From Sipunculus nudus (taxonomy: Eukaryota; Annelida; Sipuncula; Golfingiida; Sipunculidae), in contig CM049320.1 in assembly GCA_026874595.1 (NCBI GenBank), forward strand, positions 1,042,001 to 1,106,000: 64,000 bases of DNA, written 5' to 3'. The position numbers and the translations under genes were made by a program. A model generated the notes under the pieces. That model had not been told where the DNA came from and did not search any database. It saw only the letters and a list, made by a program, of their open reading frames with translations. This document shows positions 15,061-29,000 of this stretch, one piece after another (positions within the stretch are counted from its first letter, which is position 1; the number at the start of each line of letters is the position of its first letter).

Positions 15061-18000
15061 GTCAGAGCTTTAACTGAATAGCAAGCACATGTGGTACTGA
15101 GCAGCCTATATGTCATGTGTCAGAGCTTTAGCTGAACAGCAAGTACATGTTATACTGAGCATCATATATGTCATGTGTCAGAGCTTTAACTGAACAGCAA
15201 GTACATGTAGTACTGAGCATCCTATATGTCATGTGTCAGAGCTTTAACTGAATAGCAAGTACATGTGATACTGAGCATCATATATGTCATGTGTCAGAGC
15301 TTTAACTGAATAGGAGGTACATGTAATACGGAGCATCATATATGTCATGTGTCAGAGCTTTAACTGAATAGCAAGTAGATGTAATACTGAGCATCCTATA
15401 TGTCATGTGTCAGAGCTTTAACTGAATAGCAAGTACATGTAATACTGAGCATCATATATGTCATGTGTCAAAGCTTTAACTGAACAACAAGTACATGTTA
15501 TACTGAGCATCCTATATGTCATGTGTCAGAGCTTTATCTGAATGGCAAGCACGTGTGGTACTGAGCATCCTATATGTCATGAGTCAGAGCTTTAGCTGAA
15601 CAGTAAGTACATGTAATACTGAGCATCCTATATGTCATGTGTCAGAGCTTTAAGTGAATTGCAAGTAGATGTAATACTGAGCATCCTATATGTCATGTGT
15701 CAGAGCTTTAACTGAAGAGCAAGTACATGTTATACTGAGCATCCTATATGTCGTATGTTAGAGCTTTAACTGAACAGCAAGTACATGTAGTACTGAGCAT
15801 CCTATATGTCAAGTGTCAGAGCTTTAACTGAACAGCAAGTACATGTAATACTGAGCATCCTATATGTCATGTTTCAGAGCTTTAAGTGAATTGCAAGTAG
15901 ATGTAATACTGAGCATCCTATATGTCATGTGTCAGAGCTTTAACTGAAGAGCAAGTACATGTTATACTGAGCATCCTATATGTCATGTGTCAGAGCTTTA
16001 ACTGAACAGCAAGTACATGTAATACTGAGCATCCTATATGTCATGTGTCAGAGCTTTAATTGAAGAGCAAGTACATGTTATACTGAGCATCCTATATGTC
16101 GTATGTCAGAGCTTTAACTGAACAGCAAGTACATGTAATACTGAGCATCCTATATGTCATGTGTCAGAGCTTTAACTGAAGAGCAAGTACATGTTATACT
16201 GAGCATCCTATATGTCATGTGTCAGAGCTTTAACTGAACAGCAAGTACATGTAATACTGAGCATCCTATATGTCATGTGTCAGAGCTTTAACTGAAGAGC
16301 AAGTACATGTTATACTGAGCATCCTATATGTCGTATGTCAGAGCTTTAACTGAACAGCAAGTACATGTAATACTGAGCATCCTATATGTCATGTGTCAGA
16401 GCTTTAACTGAAGAGCAAGTACATGTTATACTGAGCATCCTATATGTCATGTGTCAGAGCTTTAACTGAACAGCAAGTACATGTAGTACTGAGCATCCTA
16501 TATGTCATGTGTCAGAGCTTTAACTGAACAGCAAGTACATGTAATACTGAGCATCCTATATGTCATGTGTCAGAGCTTTAAGTGAATTGCAAGTAGATGT
16601 AATACTGAGCATCCTATATGTCATGTGTCAGAGCTTTAACTGAAGAGCAAGTACATGTTATACTGAGCATCCTATATGTCATGTGTCAGAGCTTTAGCTG
16701 AACAACAAGTACATGTTTTACTGAGCTTCCTATATGTCATGTGTCAGAGCTTTAACTGAACAACAAGCACATGTGGTACTGAGCGTCCTATATGTCATGT
16801 GTCAGAGTATTAGCTGAACAGCAAGTACATGTTATACTGAGCATCCTGTATGTCATGTGTCAGAGCTTTAACTGAATAGCAAGTACATGTAATACTGAGC
16901 ATCCTGTATGTCATGTGTCAGAGCTTTAATTGAATAGCAAGTACATTTAATACGGAGCATCCTGTATGTCATGTGTCAGAGATTTTACTGAATAGCAAGT
17001 ACATGTAATACTGAGCATCCTGTATGTCATGTGTCAGAGCTTTAACTGAATAGCAAGTAGATGTAATACTGAGCATCCTGTATGTCATGTGTCAGAGCTT
17101 TAACTGAATAGCAAGTAGATGTAATACTGAGCATCCTGTATGTCATGTGTCAGAGCTTTAACTGAATAGCAAATAGATGTAATACTGAGCATCCTATATG
17201 TCATGTGTCAGAGCTTTAGCTGAATAGCAAGTAGATGTAATACTGAGCATCCTATATGTCATGAGTCAGAGCTTTAGCTGAATAGCAAGTAGATGTAATA
17301 CTGAGCATCCTATATGTCATGTGTCAGAGCTTTAACTGAATAGCAAGTAGATGTAATACTGGGCATCCTATATGTCATGTGTCAGAGCTTTAACTGAATA
17401 GCAAGTACATGTTATACTGAGCATCCTATATGTCATGTGTCAGAGCTTTAGCTGAATAGCAAGTACATGTAATACTGAGCATCCTATATGTCATGTGTCA
17501 GAACTTTAACTGAATAGCAAGTACATGTTATACTGAGCATCCTATATGTCATGTGTCAGAGCTTTAGCTGAATAGCAAGTAGATGTAATACTGAGCATCC
17601 TATATGTCATGTGTCAGAGCTTTAACTGAATAGCAGGTACATGTAAAACTGAGCATCCTATATGTCATGTGTCAGAGCTTTAACTGAATAGCAAGTACAT
17701 GTTATACTGAGCATCCTATATGTCATGTGTCAGAGCTTTAACTGAACAGCAAGTACATGTAGTACTGAGCATCCTATATGTCATGTGTCAGAGCTTTAAC
17801 TGAACAACAAGTACATGTTATACTGAGCATTCTATATGTCATGTGTCAGAGCTTTAACTGAACAACAAGTACATGTGGTACTGAGCATCCTATATGTCAT
17901 GTGTCAGAGCTTTAACTGAACAACAAGTACATGTTATACTGAGCATCCTATATGTAATGTGTCAGAGCTTTAACTGAACAGCAAGTACATGTAGTACTAT

Positions 18001-19134
18001 GCATCCTATATTTTATATGTCAGAGCTTTAGCTGAATAGCAGGTACATGTTATACTGAGCATCCTATATGTCATGTGTCAGAGCTTTAACTGAACAACAA
18101 GTACATGTGGTACTGAGCATCCTATATGTCATGTGTCAGAGCTTTAACTGAATAGCAAGCACATGTGGTACTGAGCATCCTATATGTCATGTGTCAGAGC
18201 TTTAGCTGAACAGCAAGTACATGTTATACTGAGCATCATATATGTCATGTGTCAGATCTTTAACTGAACAGCAAGTACATCTAGTACTGAGCATCCTATA
18301 TGTCATGTGTCAGAGCTTTAACTGAACAACAAGTACATGTGGTACTGAGCATCCTATATGTCATGTGTCAGAGCTTTAGCTGAATAGCAGGTACATGTTA
18401 TACTGAGCATCATATATGTCAGGTGTCAGAGCTTTAACTAAACAGCAAGTACATGTAGTACTGAGCATCCTATATGTCATGTGTCAGAGCTTTAACTGAA
18501 CAACAAGTACATGTTATACTGAGCATCCTATATGTCATGTGTCAGAGCTTTAACTGAACAACAAGTGCATGTGGTACTGAGCATCCTATATGTCATATGT
18601 CAAAGCTTTAGCTGAATAGCAGGTACATGTTATACTGAGCATCATATATGTCATGTGTCAGAGCTTTAACTGAACAGCAAGTACATGTAGTACTGAGCAT
18701 CCTATATGTCATGTGTCAGAGCTTTAACTGAACAACAAGTACATGTAATGCTGAGCATCCTATATGTCATGTGTCAGAGCTTTAGCTGAATAGCAGGTAC
18801 ATGTTATACTGAGCATCATATATGTCATGTGTCAGAGCTTTAACTGAACAGCAAGTACATGTTATACTGAGCATCCTATATGTCATGTGTCAGAGCTATA
18901 ACTGAACAGCAAGTACATGTTTTACTGAGCATCCTATATGTCATGTGTCAGAGCTTTAACTGAATAGCAAGCAGATGTAATACTGAGCATCCTATATGTA
19001 ATGTGTCAGAGCTTTAACTGAACATCAAGTACATGTGGTACTGAGCATCCTATATGTCATGTGTCAGAGCTTTAGCTGAATAGCAGGTACATGTTATACT
19101 GAGCATCATATATGTCATGTGTCAGAGCTTTAGC

Positions 19135-22100
19135 TGAATAGCAAGTAGATGTAATACTGAGCATCCTATATATCATGTGTCAGAGCTTTAGCTGAACAAC
19201 CAGTACATGTAATACTGAGCATCCTATATGTCATGTGTCAGAGCTTTAGCTAAATAGCAAGTACATGTTATACTGAGCATCCTATTTGTCATTTGTCAGA
19301 GTTTAACTGAACAGCAAGTACATTTAATACTGAACATCCTATATGTCATGTATCAGAGCTTTAGCTGAATAGTAAGTACATGTTATACTGAGCATCATAT
19401 ATGTCATGTGTTAGAGCTTTAACTGAATAACAAGTACATGTTCTACTGAGCATCCTATATGTAATGTGTCAGAGCTTTAGCTGAATAGCAGGTACATGTG
19501 GTACTGCGCATCCTATATGTCATGTGTCAGAGCTTTAACTGAACAACAAGTACATGTTATACTGAGCATCCTATATGTCATGTGTCAGAGCTTTAGCTGA
19601 ATAGCAAGAAACTTGTGATACTGAATATCCTATATGTCATGTGTCAGAGCTTTAATTGAACAGCAAGTACATTTAATGCTGAGCATCCTATATGTCATGT
19701 GTCAGAGCTTTAATTGAACAGCAAGTACATGTTATACTGAGCATCCTATATGTCATGTGTCAGAGCTTTAACTGAATAGCAAGTACATTTAATACTGAGC
19801 ATACTATATGTCATGTGTCAGAGCTTTAAATGAATAGCAAGTACATTTAATGCTGAGCATCCTATATGTCATGTGTCAGAGCTTTAACTGAACAGCAAGT
19901 ACATGTTATACTGAGCATCCTATATGTCATGTGTCAGAGATTTAACTGAATAGCAAGTACATTTAATACTGAGCATACTATATGTCATGTGTCAGAGCTT
20001 TAATTGACCAGCAAGTACATGTTATACTGAGCATCCTGTATGTCATATGTCAGAGCTTAAACTGAATAGCAAGTACATGTAATACTGAGCATCCTATATG
20101 TAATGTGTCAGAGCTTTAATTGAGCAACAAGTACATGTTATACTGAGCATCCTTTATGTCATATGTCAGAGCTTTAACTGAATAGCAAGTAGATGTAATA
20201 CTGAGCATCCAATATGTAATGTGTCAGAGCTTAAACTGAATAGCAAGCAGATGTAATACTGAGCATCCTATATGTCATGTGTCAGAGCTTTAACTGAACA
20301 ACAAGTACATGTGGTACGGAGCATCCTATATGTCATGTGTCAGAGCTTTAACTGAACAAAAAGTACATTTTATACTGAGCATCCTATATGTCATGTGTCA
20401 GAGCTTTAACTGAATAGCAAGCACATGTGGTACTAAGCAGCCTATATGTCATGTGTCAGAGCTTTAGCTGAACAGCAAGTACATGTTATACTGAGCATCA
20501 TATATGTCATGTGTCAGAGCTTTAACTGAACAGCAAGTATATGTAGTACTGAGCATCCTATATGTCATGTGTCAGAGCTTTAACTGAATAGCAAGTACAT
20601 GTGATACTGAGCATCATATATGTCATGTGTCAGAGCTTTAACTGAATAGGAGGTACATGTAATACTGAGCATCATATATGTCATGTGTCAGAGCTTTAAC
20701 TGAATAGCAAGTAGATGTAATACTGAGCATCCTATATGTCATGTGTCAGAGCTTTAACTGAATAGCAAGTACATGTAATACTGAGCATCATATATGTCAT
20801 GTGTCAAAGCTTTAACTGAACAACAAGTACATGTTATACTGAGCATCCTATATGTCATGTGTCAGAGCTTTAACTGAATGGCAAGCACGTGTGGTACTGA
20901 GCATCCTATATGTCATGAGTCAGAGCTTTAGCTGAACAGTAAGTACATGTAATACTGAGCATCCTATATGTCATGTGTCAGAGCTTTAAGTGAATTGCAA
21001 GTAGATGTAATACTGAGCATCCTATATGTCATGTGTCAGAGCTTTAACTGAAGAGCAAGTACCTGTTATACTGAGCATCCTATATGTCGTATGTTAGAGC
21101 TTTAACTGAACAGCAAGTACATGTAGTACTGAGCATCCTATATGTCAATTTTCAGAGCTTTAACTGAACAGCAAGTACATGTAATACTGAGCATCCTATA
21201 TGTCATGTGTCAGAGCTTTAAGTGAATTGTAAGTACATGTAATACTGAGCATCCTATATGTCATGTGTCAGAGCTTTAACTGAAGAGCAAGTACATGTTA
21301 TACTGAGCATCCTATATGTCATGTGTCAGAGCTTTAACTGAACAGCAAGTACATGTAATACTGAGCATCCTATATGTCATGTGTCAGAGCTTTAACTGAA
21401 GAGCAAGTACATGTTATACTGAGCATCCTATATGTCGTATGTCAGAGCTTTAACTGAACAGCAAGTACATGTAATACTGAGCATCCTATATGTCATGTGT
21501 CAGAGCTTTAACTGAAGAGCAAGTACATGTTATACTGAGCATCCTATATGTCATGTGTCAGAGCTTTAACTGAACAGCAAGTACATGTAATACTGAGCAT
21601 CCTATATGTCATGTGTCAGAGCTTTAACTGAAGAGCAAGTACATGTTATACTGAGCATCCTATATGTCGTATGTCAGAGCTTTAACTGAACAGCAAGTAC
21701 ATGTAATACTGAGCATCCTATATGTCATGTGTCAGAGCTTTAACTGAAGAGCAAGTACATGTTATACTGAGCATCCTATATGGCATGTGTCAGAGCTTTA
21801 ACTGAACAGCAAGTACATGTAGTACTGAGCATCCTATATGTCATGTGTCAGAGCTTTAACTGAACAGCAAGTACATGTAATACTGAGCATCCTATATGTC
21901 ATGTGTCAGAGCTTAAAGTGAAATGCAAGTAGATGTAATACTGAGCATCCTATATGTCATGTGTCAGAGCTTTAACTGAAGAGCAAGTACATGTTATACT
22001 GAGCATCCTATATGTCATGTGTCAGAGCTTTAACTGAACAGCAAGAACATGTAATACTGAGCATCCTATAGGTCATGTGTCAGAGCTTTAAGTGAATTGC

Positions 22101-25100
22101 AAGTAGATGTAATACTGAGCATCCTATATGTCATGTGTCAGAGCTTTAACTGAAGAGCAAGTACATGTTATACTGAGCATCCTATATGTCGTATGTCAGA
22201 GCTTTAACTGAACAGCAAGTACATGTAGTACTGAGCATTCTATATGTCATGTGTCAGAGCTTCAACTGAACAGCAAGTACATGTAATACTGAGCATCCTA
22301 TATGTCATGTGTCAGAGCTTTAAGTGAATTGCAAGTAGATGTAATACTGGGCATCCTATATGTCATGTGTCAGAGCTTTAACTGAAGAGCAAGTACATGT
22401 TATACTGAGCATCCTATATGTCGTATGTCAGAGCTTTAACTGAACAGGAAGTACATGTAGTACTGAGCATCCTATATGTCATGTGTCAGAGCTTTAACTG
22501 AACAGCAAGTACATGTAATACTGAGCATCCTATATGTCATGTGTCAGAGCTTTAAGTGAATTGCAAGTAGATGTAATACTGAGCATCCTATATGTCATGT
22601 GTCAGAGCTTTAACTGAATAGCAAGTAGATGTAATACTGAGCATCCTATATATCATGTGTCAGAGCTTTAGCTGAACAACCAGTACATGTAATACTGAGC
22701 ATCCTATATGTCATGTGTCAGAGCTTTAGCTAAATAGCAAGTACATGTTATACTGAGCATCCTATTTGTCATTTGTCAGAGTTTAACTGAACAGCAAGTA
22801 CATTTAATACTGAACATCCTATATGTCATGTATCAGAGCTTTAGCTGAATAGTAAGTACATGTTATACTGAGCATCATATATGTCATGTGTTAGAGCTTT
22901 AACTGAATAACAAGTACATGTTCTACTGAGCATCCTATATGTAATGTGTCAGAGCTTTAGCTGAATAGCAGGTACATGTGGTACTGCGCATCCTATATGT
23001 CATGTGTCAGAGCTTTAACTGAACAACAAGTACATGTTATACTGAGCATCCTATATGTCATGTGTCAGAGCTTTAGCTGAATAGCAAGAAACTTGTGATA
23101 CTGAATATCCTATATGTCATGTGTCAGAGCTTTAATTGAACAGCAAGTACATTTAATGCTGAGCATCCTATATGTCATGTGTCAGAGCTTTAATTGAACA
23201 GCAAGTACATGTTATACTGAGCATCCTATATGTCATGTGTCAGAGCTTTAACTGAATAGCAAGTACATTTAATACTGAGCATCCTATATGTCATGTGTCA
23301 GAGCTTTAATTGAATAGCAAGTACATTTAATGCTGAGCATCCTATATGTCATGTGTCAGAGCTTTAACTGAACAGCAAGTACATGTTATACTGAGCATCC
23401 TATATGTCATGTGTCAGAGATTTAACTGAATAGCAAGTACATTTAATACTGAGCATACTATATGTCATGTGTCAGAGCTTTAATTGACCAGCAAGTACAT
23501 GTTATACTGAGCATCCTGTATGTCATATGTCAGAGCTTAAACTGAATAGCAAGTATATGTAATACTGAGCATCCTATATGTAATGTGTCAGAGCTTTAAT
23601 TGAGCAACAAGTACATGTTATACTGAGCATCCTTTATGTCATATGTCAGAGCTTTAACTGAATAGCAAGTAGATGTAATACTGAGCATCCAATATGTAAT
23701 GTGTCAGAGCTTAAACTGAATAGCAAGCAGATGTAATACTGAGCATCCTATATGTCATGTGTCAGAGCTTTAACTGAACAACAAGTACATGTGGTACGGA
23801 GCATCCTATATGTCATGTGTCAGAGCTTTAACTGAACAAAAAGTACATGTTATACTGAGCATCCTATATGACATGTGTCAGAGCTTTAACTGAATAGCAA
23901 GCACATGTGGTACTAAGCAGCCTATATGTCATGTGTCAGAGCTTTAGCTGAACAGCAAGTACATGTTATACTGAGCATCATATATGTCATGTGTCAGAGC
24001 TTTAACTGAACAGCAAGTATATGTAGTACTGAGCATCCTATATGTCATGTGTCAGAGCTTTAACTGAATAGCAAGTACATGTGATACTGAGCATCATATA
24101 TGTCATGTGTCAGAGCTTTAACTGAATAGGAGGTACATGTAATACGGAGCATCATATATGTCATGTGTCAGAGCTTTAACTGAATAGCAAGTAGATGTAA
24201 TACTGAGCATCCTATATGTCATGTGTCAGAGCTTTAACTGAATAGCAAGTACATGTAATACTGAGCATCATATATGTCATGTGTCAAAGCTTTAACTGAA
24301 CAACAAGTACATGTTATACTGAGCATCCTATATGTCATGTGTCAGAGCTTTAACTGAATGGCAAGCACGTGTGGTACTGAGCATCCTATATGTCATGAGT
24401 CAGAGCTTTAGCTGAACAGTAAGTACATGTAATACTGAGCATCCTATATGTCATGTGTCAGAGCTTTAAGTGAATTGCAAGTAGATGTAATACTGAGCAT
24501 CCTATATGTCATGTGTCAGAGCTTTAACTGAAGAGCAAGTACCTGTTATACTGAGCATCCTATATGTCGTATGTTAGAGCTTTAACTGAACAGCAAGTAC
24601 ATGTAGTACTGAGCATCCTATATGTCAATTGTCAGAGCTTTAACTGAACAGCAAGTACATGTAATACTGAGCATCCTATATGTCATGTGTCAGAGCTTTA
24701 AGTGAATTGCAAGTACATGTAATACTGAGCATCCTATATGTCATGTGTCAGAGCTTTAACTGAAGAGCAAGTACATGTTATACTGAGCATCCTATATGTC
24801 ATGTGTCAGAGCTTTAACTGAACAGCAAGTACATGTAATACTGAGCATCCTATATGTCATGTGTCAGAGCTTTAACTGAAGAGCAAGTACATGTTATACT
24901 GAGCATCCTATATGTCGTATGTCAGAGCTTTAACTGAACAGCAAGTACATGTAATACTGAGCATCCTATATGTCATGTGTCAGAGCTTTAACTGAAGAGC
25001 AAGTACATGTTATACTGAGCATCCTATATGTCATGTGTCAGAGCTTTAACTGAACAGCAAGTACATGTAATACTGAGCATCCTATATGTCATGTGTCAGA

Positions 25101-26094
25101 GCTTTAACTGAAGAGCAAGTACATGTTATACTGAGCATCCTATATGTCGTATGTCAGAGCTTTAACTGAACAGCAAGTACATGTAATACTGAGCATCCTA
25201 TATGTCATGTGTCAGAGCTTTAACTGAAGAGCAAGTACATGTTATACTGAGCATCCTATATGTCATGTGTCAGAGCTTTAGCTGAACAGCAAGTACATGT
25301 AGTACTGAGCATCCTATATGTCATGTGTCAGAGCTTTAACTGAACAGCAAGTACATGTAATACTGAGCATCCTATATGTCATGTGTCAGAGCTTTAAGTG
25401 AAATGCAAGTAGATGTAATACTGAGCATCCTATATGTCATGTGTCAGAGCTTTAACTGAAGAGCAAGTACATGTTATACTGAGCATCCTATATGTCATGT
25501 GTCAGAGCTTTAACTGAACAGCAAGAACATGTAATACTGAGCATCCTATAGGTCATGTGTCAGAGCTTTAAGTGAATTGCAAGTAGATGTAATACTGAGC
25601 ATCCTATATGTCATGTGTCAGAGCTTTAACTGAAGAGCAAGTACATGTTATACTGAGCATCCTATATGTCGTATGTCAGAGCTTTAACTGAACAGCAAGT
25701 ACATGTAGTACTGAGCATCCTATATGTCATGTGTCAGAGCTTCAACTGAACAGCAAGTACATGTAATACTGAGCATCCTATATGTCATGTGTCAGAGCTT
25801 TAAGTGAATTGCAAGTAGATGTAATACTGGGCATCCTATATGTCATGTGTCAGAGCTTTAACTGAAGAGCAAGTACATGTTATACTGAGCATCCTATATG
25901 TCGTATGTCAGAGCTTTAACTGAACAGCAAGTACATGTAGTACTGAGCATCCTATATGTCATGTGTCAGAGCTTTAACTGAACAGCAAGTACATGTAATA
26001 CTGAGCATCCTATATGTCATGTGTCAGAGCTTTAAGTGAATTGCAAGTAGATGTAATACTGAGCATCCTATATGTCATGTGTCAGAGCTTTAAC
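19135..26094. repeat. Tandem duplication of a 60-monomer unit (2 x 3,480 bp)
   Basis: About 19,135-22,614 and 22,615-26,094 are adjacent copies offset by exactly 3,480 bp (60 x 58). Both carry the ATATATCATGTGTCAG monomer, the GAACAACCAGTAC monomer, the CAGAGTTTAAC one-base deletion, the AGCAAGAAACTTG one-base insertion and the AATTGACCAG marker (20,002 and 23,482). Reading the two side by side I found about 13 substitutions and no indel, roughly 99.6% identity, so this is among the youngest expansions here. The similarity stops at both ends at monomer-phase boundaries, as expected from unequal exchange between aligned monomers. Confidence 0.93.
20900..25300. repeat. Local 4-monomer alternation (232 bp)
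   Basis: At about 21,250-21,800 and again at 24,730-25,270, two monomer types alternate. One is GAAGAGCAAG with ACATGTTATAC and the other is GAACAGCAAG with ACATGTAATAC. Every second GAAGAG monomer ends TGTCGTATGTCAG instead of TGTCATGTGTCAG, so the true period is four monomers (232 bp). The same alternation is seen at about 15,960-16,440, 31,020-31,640 and 37,100-37,620. It is the shortest clear higher-order period in the array. Confidence 0.85.
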
Positions 26095-29000
26095 TGAAGA
26101 GCAAGTACATGTTATACTGAGCATCCTATATGTCATGTGTCAGAGCTTTAGCTGAACAACAAGTACATGTTTTACTGAGCTTCCTATATGTCATGTGTCA
26201 GAGCTTTAACTGAACAACAAGCACATGTGGTACTGAGCGTCCTATATGTCATTTGTCAGAGCTTTAGCTGAACAGCAAGTACATGTTATACTGAGCATCC
26301 TGTATGTCATGTGTCAGAGCTTTAACTGAATAGAAAGTACATGTAATACTGAGCATCCTGTATGTCATGTGTCAGAGCTTTAACTGAATAGCAAGTACAT
26401 TTAATACGGAGCATCCTGTATGTCATGTGTCAGAGATTTTACTGAATAGCAAGTACATGTAATACTGAGCATCCTGTATGTCATGTGTCAGAGCTTTAAC
26501 TGAATAGCAAGTAGATGTAATACTGAGCATCCTGTATGTCATGTGTCAGAGCTTTAACTGAATAGCAAGTAGATGTAATACTGAGCATCCTGTATGTCAT
26601 GTGTCAGAGCTTTAACTGAATAGCAAATAGATGTAATACTGAGCATCCTATATGTCATGTGTCAGAGCTTTAGCTGAATAGCAAGTAGATGTAATACTGA
26701 GCATCCTATATGTCATGTGTCAGAGCTTTAGCTGAATAGCAAGTAGATGTAATACTGAGCATCCTATATGTCATGTGTCAGAGCTTTAACTGAATAGCAA
26801 GTAGATGTAATACTGGGCATCCTATATGTCATGTGTCAGAGCTTTAACTGAATAGCAAGTACATGTTATACTGAGCATCCTATATGTCATGTGTCAGAGC
26901 TTTAGCTGAATAGCAAGTACATGTAATACTGAGCATCCTATATGTCATGTGTCAGAACTTTAACTGAATAGCAAGTACATGTTATACTGAGCATCCTATA
27001 TGTCATGTGTCAGAGCTTTAGCTGAATAGCAAGTAGATGTAATACTGAGCATCCTATATGTCATGTGTCAGAGCTTTAACTGAATAGCAGGTACATGTAA
27101 AACTGAGCATCATATATGTCATGTTTCAGAGCTTTAACTGAATAGCAAGTACATGTTATACTGAGCATCCTATATGTCATGTGTCAGAGCTTTAACTGAA
27201 CAGCAAGTACATGTAGTACTGAGCATCCTATATGTCATGTGTCAGGGCTTTAACTGAACAACAAGTACATGTTATACTGAGCATCCTATATGTCATGTGT
27301 CAGAGCTTTAACTGAACAACAAGTACATGTGGTACTGAGCATCCTATATGTCATGTGTCAGAGCTTTAACTGAACAACAAGTACATGTTATACTGAGCAT
27401 CCTATATGTAATGTGTCAGAGCTTTAACTGAACAGCAAGTACATGTAGTACTATGCATCCTATATTTTATATGTCAGAGCTTTAGCTGAATAGCAGGTAC
27501 ATGTTATACTGAGCATCCTATATGTCATGTGTCAGAGCTTTAGCTGAACAGCAAGTACATGTTATACTGAGCATCATATATGTCATGTGTCAGATCTTTA
27601 ACTGAACAGCAAGTACATCTAGTACTGAGCATCCTATATGTCATGTGTCAGAGCTTTAACTGAACAACAAGTACATGTGGTACTGAGCATCCTATATGTC
27701 ATGTGTCAGAGCTTTAGCTGAATAGCAGGTACATGTTATACTGAGCATCATATATGTCATGTGTCAGAGCTTTAACTAAACAGCAAGTACATGTAGTACT
27801 GAGCATCCTATATGTCATGTGTCAGAGCTTTAACTGAACAACAAGTACATGTTATACTGAGCATCCTATATGTCATGTGTCAGAGCTTTAACTGAACAAC
27901 AAGTGCATGTGGTACTGAGCATCCTATATGTCATATGTCAAAGCTTTAGCTGAATAGCAGGTACATGTTATACTGAGCATCATATATGTCATGTGTCAGA
28001 GCTTTAACTGAACAGCAAGTACATGTAGTACTGAGCATCCTATATGTCATGTGTCAGAGCTTTAACTGAACAACAAGTACATGTAATGCTGAGCATCCTA
28101 TATGTCATGTGTCAGAGCTTTAGCTGAATAGCAGGTACATGTTATACTGAGCATCATATATGTCATGTGTCAGAGCTTTAACTGAACAGCAAGTACATGT
28201 AGTACTGAGCATCCTATATGTCATGTGTCAGAGCTATAACTGAACAGCAAGTACATGTTTTACTGAGCATCCTATATGTCATGTGTCAGAGCTTTAACTG
28301 AATAGCAAGCAGATGTAATACTGAGCATCCTATATGTAATGTGTCAGAGCTTTAACTGAACATCAAGTACATGTGGTACTGAGCATCCTATATGTCATGT
28401 GTCAGAGCTTTAGCTGAATAGCAGGTACATGTTATACTGAGCATCATATATGTCATGTGTCAGAGCTTTAGCTGAATAGCAAGTAGATGTAATACTGAGC
28501 ATCCTATATATCATGTGTCAGAGCTTTAGCTGAACAACAAGTACATGTAATACTGAGCATCCTATATGTCATGTGTCAGAGCTTTAGCTAAATAGCAAGT
28601 ACATGTTATACTGAGCATCCTATTTGTCATTTGTCAGAGTTTAACTGAACAGCAAGTACATTTAATACTGAACATCCTATATGTCATGTATCAGAGCTTT
28701 AGCTGAATAGTAAGTACATGTTATACTGAGCATCATATATGTCACGTGTTAGAGCTTTAACTGAATAACAAGTACATGTTCTACTGAGCATCCTATATGT
28801 AATGTGTCAGAGCTTTAGCTGAATAGCAGGTACATGTGGTACTGCGCATCCTATATGTCATGTGTCAGAGCTTTAACTGAACAACAAGTACATGTTATAC
28901 TGAGCATCCTATATGTCATGTGTCAGAGCTTTAGCTGAATAGCAGAAACTTGTGATACTGAATATCCTATATGTCATGTGTCAGAGCTTTAATTGAACAG

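Larger units (their letters stand above)
16440..28640. repeat. Long-range duplicated segments at 163 and 161 monomers
   Basis: The block about 16.6-19.1 kb is repeated at about 26.1-28.5 kb. The marker GAGCTTCC lies at 16,723 and 26,177, and GATTTTACTG at 16,981 and 26,435; both pairs are 9,454 bp (163 monomers) apart. Further right, the CAGAGTTTAAC deletion lies at about 19,300 and 28,638, which is 9,338 bp (161 monomers). The two-monomer difference matches a GTGGTAC pair present near 18,090-18,180 and absent near 27,530. The 60-monomer tandem duplication sits between the two blocks. Confidence 0.85.
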
